NCBI GenBank assembly: GCA_025174535.1
Contig: JALBUN010000006.1
Coordinates: 1,054,001-1,118,000 of the forward strand
Direction: 5' to 3'
From: Cantharellus purpuraceus
Taxonomy: Eukaryota; Basidiomycota; Agaricomycetes; Cantharellales; Hydnaceae
DNA length: 64,000 nt
Under the pieces are notes generated by a model, which was not told the origin of the DNA, made no database searches, and saw nothing but the letters and a program-made list of their open reading frames with translations. Positions 46,977-56,857 of this stretch are shown one piece after another. How positions within the stretch are numbered: position 1 is the stretch's first letter; each line of letters starts with the position of its first letter. The position numbers were made by a program, and so were the translations under genes.

Positions 46977-47350
46977 GATTAAAGGGGGGGATATGTGAGG
47001 TGGGTGGATATTATCGCCGTGCAGGATATTTAAATCATCGAGTAAGCCTGTGGTGCCCGGCCGTTCAACTGGACAACTCAGGGTGGGGATGGGCTGTCTG
47101 CATGCTAACCCCTGGCGGCTTGGGTTGGCAGTGCTAGCAGTTTTTCATCAATTGATCGAGCTCCCGTACCGGACCTATCAACGGGTCCGGATCCGGGAAG
47201 CTGGGACAGACGCGGGATTATGTAATAATGAGAAACTCCGATTTTAGACGCCCATCGTGCGCGTCACTGTCGGGTGCGAAATGACGTCGTGCAGACAACT
47301 GTAGGATAAAAAGAGGTATTTTTCTTTTGCTCTCCCTTTATCATCACAGT
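46977..47350. other. Divergent intergenic region, DUF6533 / Ish1 genes
   Basis: 374 bp between opposite starts; a GC-rich stretch near 47150-47215 includes an imperfect inverted repeat around GGACC. No gene seen. Confidence 0.45.
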
Positions 47351-49299
47351 ATGCGTCTGACCATCTTTTTCCTCGCTGCTCTTCTTGCCCCATCCTCTGC
47401 CTTCTGGTTTTCCGCCGAAAAACCAGGCATGTCGTTCTTCCGCATCTCGCAGTCAGCCACTAATATCATGCTGCAGAGTATCAAGGCTGGGACACAAACC
47501 GACTCCAATCTTGGCTGAAAAGCCATGGCATCAATGTACCGAAAGGATACTCCCAGGAGCAGCTGCAGGATCTCGTCAAAGCCAACTGGGCGCAAGGTGC
47601 CTTGTGGACTCAAGATCAATACAGTGCCGCACAAAAAGCATTTTCCAACGTCAAAGAAGACACCTTCCAGGGTGAATTATGAATACCATTTGTCTATGGG
47701 AGACTTACCTCTGTTTACTAAAGCATGGGACGAGTCTAAACTTCGCCAGTTCCTTCTTGACCAAGGCATTGTCGCTCCAACGGGCCCGAGAGAACAACTC
47801 ATCCAGTCCGCTAAAAGCGCGTGAGTGCTGTCCTACTCGGAGGCTTACGTTTCTCACAGTGGGCAGTTATGCGTCATACACTTCTGCTGCCTCTTCCTTT
47901 AGCTCACGCGCCTCGGCCTCAGCATCGAGTGCCATGTATGGCGACAAGGTGACTACTATTCTTCAGCATTGCCTTCTCTCACAATATTCAAGGCACACCA
48001 GGCTGGAAAATTTGCTTCTTCAGCATCCGCATCCATATCATCCTTCGGGGCAGGTGCGACTGATACCTTGGTCAGGAAGCTCGACGACTCAAAGGACTAT
48101 GTATACTCAAAGTGGGATGACAACAAGATTAGGTATCTTTTTCTTTCACCTGCAATGAATTGTCTTCACTTGTATGAAGGTCATACCTCGAAGCAAAGGG
48201 CGTCATCGATACGAAACAGCAGGCTACTCGCAATCAGCTTCTTGGATATATGCACGACGCATACGCGAGTGTGGCTAATCCTATTTGGGAAGCTTGGGAC
48301 GAAAGTTATATGGTCTGCAACTTTTCCCCGCCGAGACGATCATCCATATTCAACTTTTGGTATTCAGCATGAGTGGCTCGTCCAACACGGCGTCATCAAG
48401 TCCGATTACGAGAAAAAACGCGATGCATTGCGCAAACTGATGGAAAAGTACTATTACGACACCAGCGACACCGTGTGGACCTCTTGGTCGGATTCCGACC
48501 TGAAGGCATGGCTAGTAGATCACAATATCATCAAGTCCGACGCGCAACTACGCAGGGACAAACTGCGCAGGCTCGTGCAGGACAATTATGTTAATGTCGC
48601 TGATACGATATATGCGGGGTGGAGTAATAGCGAAATGCGAGATTGGCTTATTGAGTACGGATATCTGCGAAGTAATGCGCAGGTAAAACGGGATGAGCTC
48701 CTGAAATTGTTCAGTGACAAGTATGCCATACCATGGCTTGCATGTTTACATGCTCATGTAATGCGATGCAGGTACAACGACATTTCAGCTCGTGCGGCGG
48801 CGTACATAACCTGGCCTGACGCACGTCTTCGTGCGTTCTTGCGCAATCATGGCCTTTCCGAAACAGCTCTCCCCACTTCTCGTCCAGACCTCCTACGTAT
48901 GTTCTGACCTCTTGATAATATTACGCGCAGTCGTTGCTAATAATCTTGAACATAGACGAAGTACGGATCCGCCACGTCCAGACCTCCGCTCGCGCTGAAG
49001 GCCTTCTTAACAAACTACGCGACTCACTGCACAGCGGCGTAGAGCTCGCGGAAGAAAAGGTCGGCGATATCCTCTCTGTCCTTGGCGGGACGAGCGAGGA
49101 GGCCAAGGTGCAGCGCCATAAACTCAATGTCGAAGCTGCAAAGAGTGCGGAGAAGGCGGCGAGTAGTGCACAAAGTGTAGCACAAAGTCTGTCGGCGGAG
49201 GCTGTGAAAGCGTCGAAAAAGGTACAATAATACCAATTTACGGTTGTTAAGATGGCTAAAATGGCTAATCTTGATGTACAGGCGAAGGCTGAGCTGTGA
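47351..49299 (+). CDS. Ish1/Msc1-repeat protein with signal peptide
   Basis: Signal peptide MRLTIFFLAALLAPSSAFW, then at least five Ish1-type repeats of about 50 residues, each with Trp-x-x-x-x-Leu-x-x-Trp/Phe-Leu and a His-Gly-Ile turn: WDTNRLQSWLKSHGI, WDESKLRQFLLDQGI, WDDNKIRSYLEAKGV, WLVQHGVI, WSDSDLKAWLVDHNI, WSNSEMRDWLIEYGY, WPDARLRAFLRNHGL. The tail is an Ala/Ser/Lys helix ending KAKAEL. The family includes S. pombe Ish1, a stress-induced nuclear-envelope protein, so ER or nuclear-envelope lumen location is likely. Exon 1 is 47351-47426, and its intron (47427-47476) begins with GC (GCATGT), required by frame. The last intron is just before the terminal AKAEL codons. Exon number is about ten. 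Confidence 0.88.
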
Positions 49300-50347
49300 T
49301 GTGATCAAGTCTATCGCCATCATTAATTCTACGCTTACATCAAGTTCACAATATTGGACACATAACAAGAGTTTTTCCGTCATGATCCCTCGCATGTTGT
49401 GTATGCACAGCGCATTTCTATCTCTTTTTTTATCAGAGTCATTTTCCCCTTCAATGCCGTGTAAACGAACTTGAGAAATGGCATTTTTATTGGCTGTATT
49501 ATGGCCTGATTGTCTGTGTGCACACGTTGAATTGGCTCTGCGTATTATCCCGAGTGATGCTAGCTTTCTTTGACCCAGTGATTCGAGCACAAATGCACTA
49601 TGAAAGCTCGGCAAATAGAAGCGATTATGGCCTTACGCAACTCGGAGTGATGTAGTGCCGTACCCTGCGAATTGCGTGTACATGTCTTCGTCTACTACTC
49701 TCCTATGCCATCGGCGTCGAATTCTACACAAAAAAACAGGTTACATCATTGCGCTCCGCGTAACAGTGATGGTTCCACTACTCGTGTCCCTCCTTCCATC
49801 AGTCAGCCTTGCGTCCATTTAAGGTGAGTATCATCACTCATCATCGACATCACTTATTACTGTAATTAATTTCAACCCTAATCGCGACAGTGTCCTTGTT
49901 TTTGGAACGTCCAGCTTCCCGTCCAGCTCCCCCCCGCATAAATGACCAGGGCTGACTTCCACCCATCATCATTCACCATCAGCGCTCCCAGGGTGAATTG
50001 ATGCATGATCAGAGTTTGTTTCTCGCTGTAGTGAGCTATTTCCTGTTTTACAAGACGCAGGTGCCAAAGCGCTAATGGTCCATGGTCACTTTAGAGTCAA
50101 GTTCAAATTGGAGACATGGAACATGATATGATTATTAGTTTATTATTGGCGAGATTGGGGGAAGGGATCTGCCACTGGCCAGGGGATAGCCGAGGTCTAG
50201 GTAGGTCAGTGGTAGGCCGCGAGAAAGCCGCGCAATCGATGTCGGACGAGGTTGCCCGCCGGAATGAACATCTGCATTTTTGATAGCCCAAAGGCCAAGG
50301 TGAGTAGTTGTTGCTGAAGTATTTTGTATTTCTAGTTAGTAGTTTAC
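49300..50347. other. Gap before the second transposon block
   Basis: No gene recognised. Short frames on both strands lack start-to-stop continuity or domain similarity. The boundary with the copia-type element is approximate. Confidence 0.4.
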
Positions 50348-50460
50348 TGTACACTACAAGCTCTGAAACTGCAGTTGCAGCGGAGCAGCTGAGAATGAAA
50401 AATAAAACAGTAACTGTTTCACTTGTACTAGCACAGACCAGTACTAGCCCCTGACCTACA
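50348..50460 (+). mobile_element. Possible LTR 3' end of a copia-type element (left edge uncertain)
   Basis: The sequence just before the primer-binding site ends CTGACCTACA, as an LTR should. A matching TGTA occurs at 50348, which would make a 113-bp LTR, but a longer LTR starting upstream cannot be excluded. Confidence 0.35.
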
Positions 50461-50475
50461 GGTTATGGGCCCCAC
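50461..50475 (+). other. Primer-binding site, half-tRNA-iMet type
   Basis: GGTTATGGGCCCCA is complementary to the anticodon-stem region of eukaryotic initiator tRNA (which carries GGGCCCATAACC), the internal priming mode known from Drosophila copia. It immediately follows the CA end of the putative LTR. Confidence 0.55.
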
Positions 50476-50521
50476 CCTGTAACTGAGTCCAGAAAACATC
50501 ATCAAAAAAAACTCAAAAAAT

Positions 50522-51080
50522 GACCAAGGTTCGTACCTTGCCTCCACCATCAGTTTCAGCTGTCCAATCGACAGCTCAACCAAGTTCCCTATATAGAATT
50601 GAACCATTCACTGGAGAAAACTATGCTCCATGGAGAGACAAGCTTTAACTAATCCTGATTGAACAGGATCTGTGGGGACATGTAACCAGTGGTGTGAAGA
50701 GGCCTGTACCAGCTGATTCTAATAATATAAAGCCAGAGGAATGCCAAGCTATGGATGAGTGGGTGAAACAAGACCATGAGGCCTATATGGCAATTTGTCT
50801 CTATATCAGTGATCAATACATGGTCTATTCACATGGAGTAAAGGACACTCATGATCTGTGGATGATCTTGGCCACCATTTTTGAAACAAAAGGGCCAATT
50901 GGCATAATTAATATGCACCTCCAATTTTTCCCTGCTTTCATTGAAGAAGGTGCTAATATAGAACAACATATTAGAAAACTTTGGGACCTGCAATGATCTT
51001 TACATTGCAAGGCCATGAGATTTCAGATCAAGACTTCACCAGTACTGTTTTGGTATTGAAGGATAACGCAGCAAAAGCTA
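50522..51080 (+). pseudogene. Decayed Ty1/copia gag remnant
   Basis: Reads MTKVRTLPPPSVSAV, then YRIEPFTGENYAPWRDKL, a stop, LILIEQDLWGHVTSG, DEWVKQDHEAYMAICLYISD, HDLWMILATIFETKG, then a frame change to LQGHEISDQDFTSTVLVLK. This is the gag-polypeptide (UBN2/DUF4219-like) of Ty1/copia retrotransposons, with at least one in-frame stop (near 50647) and one frameshift (near 50990). No zinc knuckle, protease, integrase or reverse transcriptase follows, so the element is truncated by about 51.1 kb. Confidence 0.75.
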
Positions 51081-51345
51081 GTATAAACTCAGTCTCGTGT
51101 AAACGAGTGACTTTATTATGACAAACCTAGTATAAACTACATAGTTTGTCAGCTACTTGTCAAACATAAGATAAAGAAGAATCCTACCTCAGTCTTGTGT
51201 AAACGAGTGACTGAGGTACTAAACTACAAAGTAACAAAACTTATATATGTTCAGTATTATGCCCCTATCATCGGTGTTCACCAACAAAGATCTGTAGTCA
51301 CGTTTGTGGACTGTAGTGGATCCCAAGGGACGCCCTGTTCTGTTC
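51070..51345. repeat. Short direct repeats after the gag remnant
   Basis: The motif GTGTAAACGAGTGACT occurs twice (about 51098 and 51195), the second within a CTCAGTC...GACTGAG hairpin. No coding content. Confidence 0.5.
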
Positions 51346-52042
51346 AACATTTGGAACCTGCAAAATTATGGTGTTAGGGCAAACTCTAAATCACCACAAT
51401 TCCGTGAATGAACAGCTGAGAAGAATATCAAACCCTGCTGCAGCACAACTCCAGAAACGATTTAATGTTTGTACTTTGGTTACAATCCTTTGTATTGGTC
51501 AATGCAGACTATATGCAGAAAAGTAATACATTTCTTAGCAGCAAGAAATGAATAAGACTTCCAGAGTCTAGAGTTCATGGATGCTTAGGGGTCCAGATAT
51601 TCCAAAAAGAGGGGAATGCACTTAGAGGCTAAAGGAAGTAGGTGGATGAATCCAACCGTCCAACCAGTGGCACTCTGAAGTGGGTAACAGCGATGTGTGA
51701 AGTAGTCTAGCAACTGCTTCACATGAGTTCAAGCTTCTAATGCTCTGCAAAGGCAGTACACACTAGTAACTTAAACAAGAGCACTAATGGCAGGACTATT
51801 GACAGACAATCTCACCCTGTAGATTTGTAGTCATGTGAGGAAGATACTACACTCATGCCCAAAGCAGGAATATCACTACTTCAAGTGCAATCAAGTACAG
51901 TTACACAACTGTAAAAGGTCCTTGAACTGGTAATCAACAGTTACTGAGATATAGAGGATGTCACTGTATGTCACTCTAGTCACGCTGGTGTGCAGAAGAT
52001 GGGTAGAATATGTTATTATTTCAGAGGCAGAATGACCTCCTT

Positions 52043-52624
52043 TGTTACGCACTAGGTCCGATTGGGGGTTGGAGGTTGGGTTGGAGGTTGGGTTGGAGGT
52101 TGGGTTGGAGGTTGGGTTGGAGGTTGGGTTGGAGGTTGGGTTGGAGGTTGGGTTGGAGGTTGGGGTCGGAGTATGTCGTGGGGGTCGGAACGGACTTGGC
52201 TTCAGCTTATGTGCTGCGCCCTCACTAATACCGGTGTCCAAGATTTCAGAGACGGAGTACGACTTAGAGAGTTAGGATTGGACTTAGGAGCTAGGCGTGA
52301 TTTGATATTCGAACTGGGGAATGAAGTCCCCAGTTGGCAACTTAAATACATATTTGAAATCTAATAATAATTACTCTGGTGATGGGTCTCCGAGGCTGAC
52401 GGCCTTACGTGAGTATGTCCGAGTCCGATGGGGACGGATGTCCGGGTTCCTATGGTGATGCTGATGCATCAATCGGAACTGGAGACGGATGGGCGGAATC
52501 AGCAGTGACAATCGGACAGGTAAATGGAGACGTAGCGGTTTCCAAATGGAGTATAGATTTCATATGCGCAGGGATCTGAGGGGATCAGACGGGGATCTGG
52601 GCATTAATGAATATAGTCATAACA
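52043..52624 (+). mobile_element. Small solo LTR (582 bp) with TSD TCCTT
   Basis: Termini TGTTACGCACTAGG and TAGTCATAACA form a TGTTA/TAACA inverted pair. It is flanked by TCCTT on both sides (52038-52042 and 52625-52629); the empty site CCTCCTTATATA is present at 55450. Same family as 26809-28793. Orientation is arbitrary since no TATA box was recognised. Confidence 0.9.
52066..52162 (+). repeat. 12-bp G-rich minisatellite inside the small LTR
   Basis: About eight copies of GGAGGTTGGGTT. The homologous LTR in the palindrome core has only diverged, unexpanded sequence here. The tandem G-runs could form quadruplex DNA (inference). Apparent proteins such as Gly-Trp or Asn-Pro-Thr-Ser repeats are artefacts of this array. 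Confidence 0.85.
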
Positions 52625-53049
52625 TCCTTATATATTGTATTTACAGGGGCTGATTAATGGTTCTGGAATATTCTGCCTATTAATAGATGGAAACTACTGG
52701 AAGGTTGTGGAAGGTGGAAGAAAGGGATAGAATATTCCAAGCCAATCACAGGTTCTGATCACTGAAATAACACTGATCAGGAGCTGAATAATGGTTCTGG
52801 AAAGTTCTATCTAATAATAGAAGGAAACAGCTAGAATGTTATGGAAAGGGGTAGAATATTCCAAGGCAATCACCTGATCTGATCCCTGAACTAGGCACTG
52901 ATCAGGCAAAAAGAAGGGTGTCCACCCTGTTTTCTGCACTGGTTTGGACAGCCATGGATAGCCACATCTCAGGTGATGATCTTCATGGAAAATAGTGCCC
53001 TGAGAGGCTGTGGTTGTCAAGTTAGAGAATATTTATTGATCAGAGACAT

Positions 53050-54028
53050 TGTATGGGAACTGGTTTTCCCTTAAAAGATCTTGTTTAAAGTCCCGAAACT
53101 GTACAATTTCGCTTCATGGCCTTAAAATATCAGCATATATGCGCTGCTTTCTCTTGATTCAGGGCCATTCAAATATTCTCTATTTTTTCATATTTTTTCG
53201 GGAATTTTCCATGCAGAAATGAGTCTACAAACTTATTGTTCTGCTGGACGAATTTTTGGGACCCACATGGACCCACAAACCTTTGCAGATGTCAGCAGCT
53301 TTAAAGTCAGCCGGAGTCACCTGGACAACTGACTCATTTTCAATCACATGACTCATTTCAATCTCCAACTCAATCTGGTCACCACTGCCAGTAAATCCTC
53401 AATATCTTCACAACCACTGCACCTCCTGACTCTATTTTCAGTGGAGAGTTCAATAGAAGCTGTGCCTACCCATAGCTGTGCTGATCAGCCCAGGAAACAA
53501 AGTATTGACTGAGTTATTTGAGTAATGGTGACTCATGCAATGACTCCTGCCATGACTCATACTATGACTCCATCCATGACTCATGCCATGAGTCAGAGCA
53601 AATCCAAGCAGCTCATTGGCTAGGAAACTTCCACCCCCTTCTCACATATTCCACTAGCTTCCAGTAGTTTCCATCTATTAATAGGTAGAAGTTTCCAGTA
53701 GTATTAGTCAGCTCCTGTAAATACAATATAAAAGGAGCCCATTCTGCCTCTGAATAAATAACCATTCCTACGATTTGCACATCAGTGTGACTAGAGTGAC
53801 ATACAGTGTCATCCTCTATATCTCAGTAACTGTTGATTGTCCAGTTCAAGGGTCACTTACAGTTGTGTAACTGTATTCAATTGCACTCGAAGTAGTGATT
53901 GTCCTGCTTTGGGCGTGAGTGTAGTATCTACCTCGCATGACTACGAATCTACAGGGTGAGATTGTCTGTCAATAGTCCTGCCATTAGTGCTCTTGTTTAA
54001 GTTACTAGTGTGTGTACTGCCTTTGCAC
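53050..54028 (+). mobile_element. Truncated LTR variant A
   Basis: Starts TGTATGGGAACTGG like 26823 but stops at CTGCCTTTGCA and joins inverted LTR-B sequence (CAGCAGAAATAAATGATTCT). It has a contracted TGACTC array (53527-53597, about six units) and TATAAAAG near 53730. Confidence 0.8.
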
Positions 54029-54226
54029 AGCAGAAATAAATGATTCTGGGCTGAGTTCTGCATGGAATATTCCTGAAAAAATATTGAAAAATAGAGAATA
54101 TTTGAATAAGTCCATTCCAGGTACAAGCATCAAATATATGCTGATATTTAGGAATGGAAAAGCAAAGTATAGCACATTGGTGCTGCATAAATAGGAGTTT
54201 GATAGGGAAAAGGTGGTTCCCATACA

Positions 54227-54755
54227 GGATTAGGGATCCAGAGCTTGACTTGTCAAGAGGGTACTTGTCAAGAAGCTAGCAACCAAGAAGTTGATGGGGG
54301 AAATCTTAGTTGATATACAAACTACTGTAACATACAGAGAGTAGCCCATATAAGTATGTGAAGAATTGAATGATAAACTAAAAGCAATAGGACAATAAGA
54401 CAGATGTGGAATACAACACAGAAAGGAGTTTGGAGTGCAGACTCAAGTCCAAACTAATACTAAGCAATATAAAAGATAAAGGTTTGTTGTAACTCATAAA
54501 AGGAAAACTACTCATATAGAGAACAATAACAGAGTTTGGGTTTGATGGAGGTGGAGTTGATGGAGATGGATTAGAAGGAGATGGAGATGGAGTCCAGAGA
54601 TTGGACTTGGTATTACAGGATGTAACAATAAGGGACTCATCAGAAATAGGATTTTAAAATGGCTTTTTAGATCCACATGTGGGACCTCATATTCTTGGAC
54701 TGAATTTCATATCATTTACATTGGTCATCTTCAAACTTTTATGCCCCATCATTAG
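54227..54755. other. Unclassified spacer between LTR units
   Basis: AT-rich, 529 bp. It includes a purine-rich GGAGATGGA run (54540-54595). No coding similarity; possibly retroelement-internal remnant or old target DNA. Confidence 0.4.
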
Positions 54756-56183
54756 TGTTTTGGAACCCGCAAAATAATGGTGTTAGGGCAAACTCTAAAT
54801 CACCACAATTCCGTGAATGAACAGCTGAGAAGAATATCAAACCCTGCTGCAGCACAACTCCAGAAACGATTTAACGTTTGTACTTTGGTTACAATCCTTT
54901 GTATTGGTCAATGCAGACTATACGCAGAAAGGTAATACGTTTCTTAGCAGCAAGAAATGAATAAGACTTCCAGAGTCTAGAGTTCACGCTTAGGGGTCCA
55001 GATATTCCGAAAAGATGGGAATGCACTTAGAGGCTAAAGGAAGTAGGTGGATGAATCCAACCGTCCAACCAGTGGCACTCAGAAGCGGGTAACAGCAATG
55101 TGTGAAGTAGTCTAGCAACTGCTTCACACGAGTTCAAGCTTCTAATGCTCTGCAAAGGCAGTACACACTAGTAACTTAAACAAGAGCACTAATGGCAGGA
55201 CTATTGACAGACAATCTCACCCTGTAGATTTGTAGTCATGTGAGGAAGATACTACACTCATGCCCAAAGCAGGAATATCACTACTTTGAGTGCAATCAAG
55301 TACAGTTACACAACTGTAAAAGATCCTTGAACTGGTAATCAACAGTTACTGAGATAGAGGATGACACTGTATGTCACTCTAGTCACACTGGTGTGCAGAA
55401 GATGGGTAGAATGTGATGATATGTTATTCTTTCAGAGGCAGAATGGCCTCCTTATATATTGTATTTACAGGGGCTGAGTAATGCTTCTGGAATATTCTAC
55501 CTATTAATAGATGGAAACTACTGGAAGGTTGTGGAAGGTGGAAGAAAGGGGTAGAATATTCCAAGCCAATCACAGGATCTGATCACAGCACTAACACTGA
55601 TCAGGAGCTGAATAATGGTTCTGGAAAGTTCTATCTAATAATAGAGGGAAACAGCTAGAATGTTATGGAAAGGGGTAGAATATTCCAAGGCAATCACCTG
55701 ATTTGATCACCCATCAGCTGATCTGATCCCTGAGCTAGGCACTGATCAGGCAAAAAGAAGGGTGTCCACCCTGTTTTCTGCACTGGTTTGGACAGCCATG
55801 GATAGCCACATGTCATGTGATGATCTGCATGGAAAATAGTGCCCTGAGAGGCTGTGGTTGTTAAGTTACAGAATATTTATTGATCAGAGACATCTGAGCT
55901 TGAATTCAGGCTGAATGCCTGGTCCAAAGGTGGATAGCCAGCTGTGGGAAGGTTTGTGGGCGCCTATGGGTCCACAACTGTAGCACAGCAGAAATAAATG
56001 ATTCTGAGCTGAGTTCTGCATGGAATATTCCTGAAAAAATATGGAAAAATAGAGAATATTTGAATAAGTCCATTCCAGGTACAAGCATCAAATATATGCT
56101 GATATTTAGGAATGGAAAAGCAAAGAATAGCACATTGGTGCTGCATAAATGGAATTTGATAGGGAAAAGGTGGTTCCCATACA
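54756..56183 (-). mobile_element. Intact solo LTR variant B, TSD ATTAG
   Basis: 1,428 bp from TGTTTTGGAACC to GGTTCCCATACA on the plus strand (element sense is minus). It is flanked by ATTAG at 54751-54755 and again at 56184-56188, a perfect 5-bp target duplication. A TATA region (complement of 55449-55458) and the shared 3' end identify it as the same family as the palindrome-core LTRs. No internal region, so it arose by LTR-LTR recombination. Confidence 0.92.
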
Positions 56184-56188
56184 ATTAG

Positions 56189-56857
56189 ATTGTTCTTGTA
56201 TGAGAACACTTGAGATCCAGTCCCTCCCTATGCATGTAAGCTTTGACTTGTTGTATGAAGAACGTTGTTATGCTGACCAAGATAGAGCAATAATATTGTA
56301 TCAGCTGATTTGATAACTGCAGATATGCTACATCTGAAACAAAATACAGGACTGGCAATGAACGAGTACAATGAATGAGTACTAAATGTTGCGACCGCTG
56401 GATCTGAGATACAATATAAACTGGAAATGGCATGTCTCATGTAAAAATTGGCAGCTGCATTACAATAAGTTGTGATGTGGCTTGGTTACCAATGAATAAC
56501 CAATGTGAACCCTTTATCTCTATCCTACTGATGTCTGGCATAACTCCCAACTTGAAGGACGGTGTCTTGTTAACAGTTACTGCAACGTATTGTCGACACT
56601 TGTTTTCTGCGCTGGATGGTGCAATTTTCGTGTATGAACGTTTAGACGAAGAATTGGGTGAGAGGTGGGAGAGACTCAAAGAGCTCGTGCTCTGCCTCGT
56701 CTGGCAAGCGGCATACCGTGACCTATGTGACATAACCGCGATCAGTCACGTGATACGACGTGGCAGACGCGACTCGGCAGCGGTTTACACTTTTTACACT
56801 TGTGTTTGCGCTGTCACATGTTGAAGTAGACAATCTCGCTTTTCGCGAACTATAACC
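56189..56857. other. Intergenic, upstream of nuclear protein gene
   Basis: Single-copy DNA; short frames only. The 3' part must hold the promoter of the gene starting at 56858. Confidence 0.5.

Larger units (their letters stand above)
51348..54226 (-). mobile_element. LTR variant B, reverse orientation, carrying two nested insertions
   Basis: Aligned with the intact LTR at 54756-56183: starts at TTTGGAACCTGC (first bases damaged), is interrupted at 52043-52624 by the small LTR and at 53050-54028 by a truncated variant-A LTR, and ends at CCATACA (54226). About 95 bp of host sequence was lost at the second insertion. No flanking duplication is recognisable because the outer edge is degraded. 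Confidence 0.8.

Noticed and set aside
52066..52162. Telomere-like repeat
   Set aside because: The unit is GGAGGTTGGGTT, not TTAGGG, and it sits inside a mobile element.
51891..52364. Frames with Gly-Trp-Val or Asn-Pro-Thr-Ser repeats
   Set aside because: Artefacts of the 12-bp G-rich minisatellite inside the small LTR.
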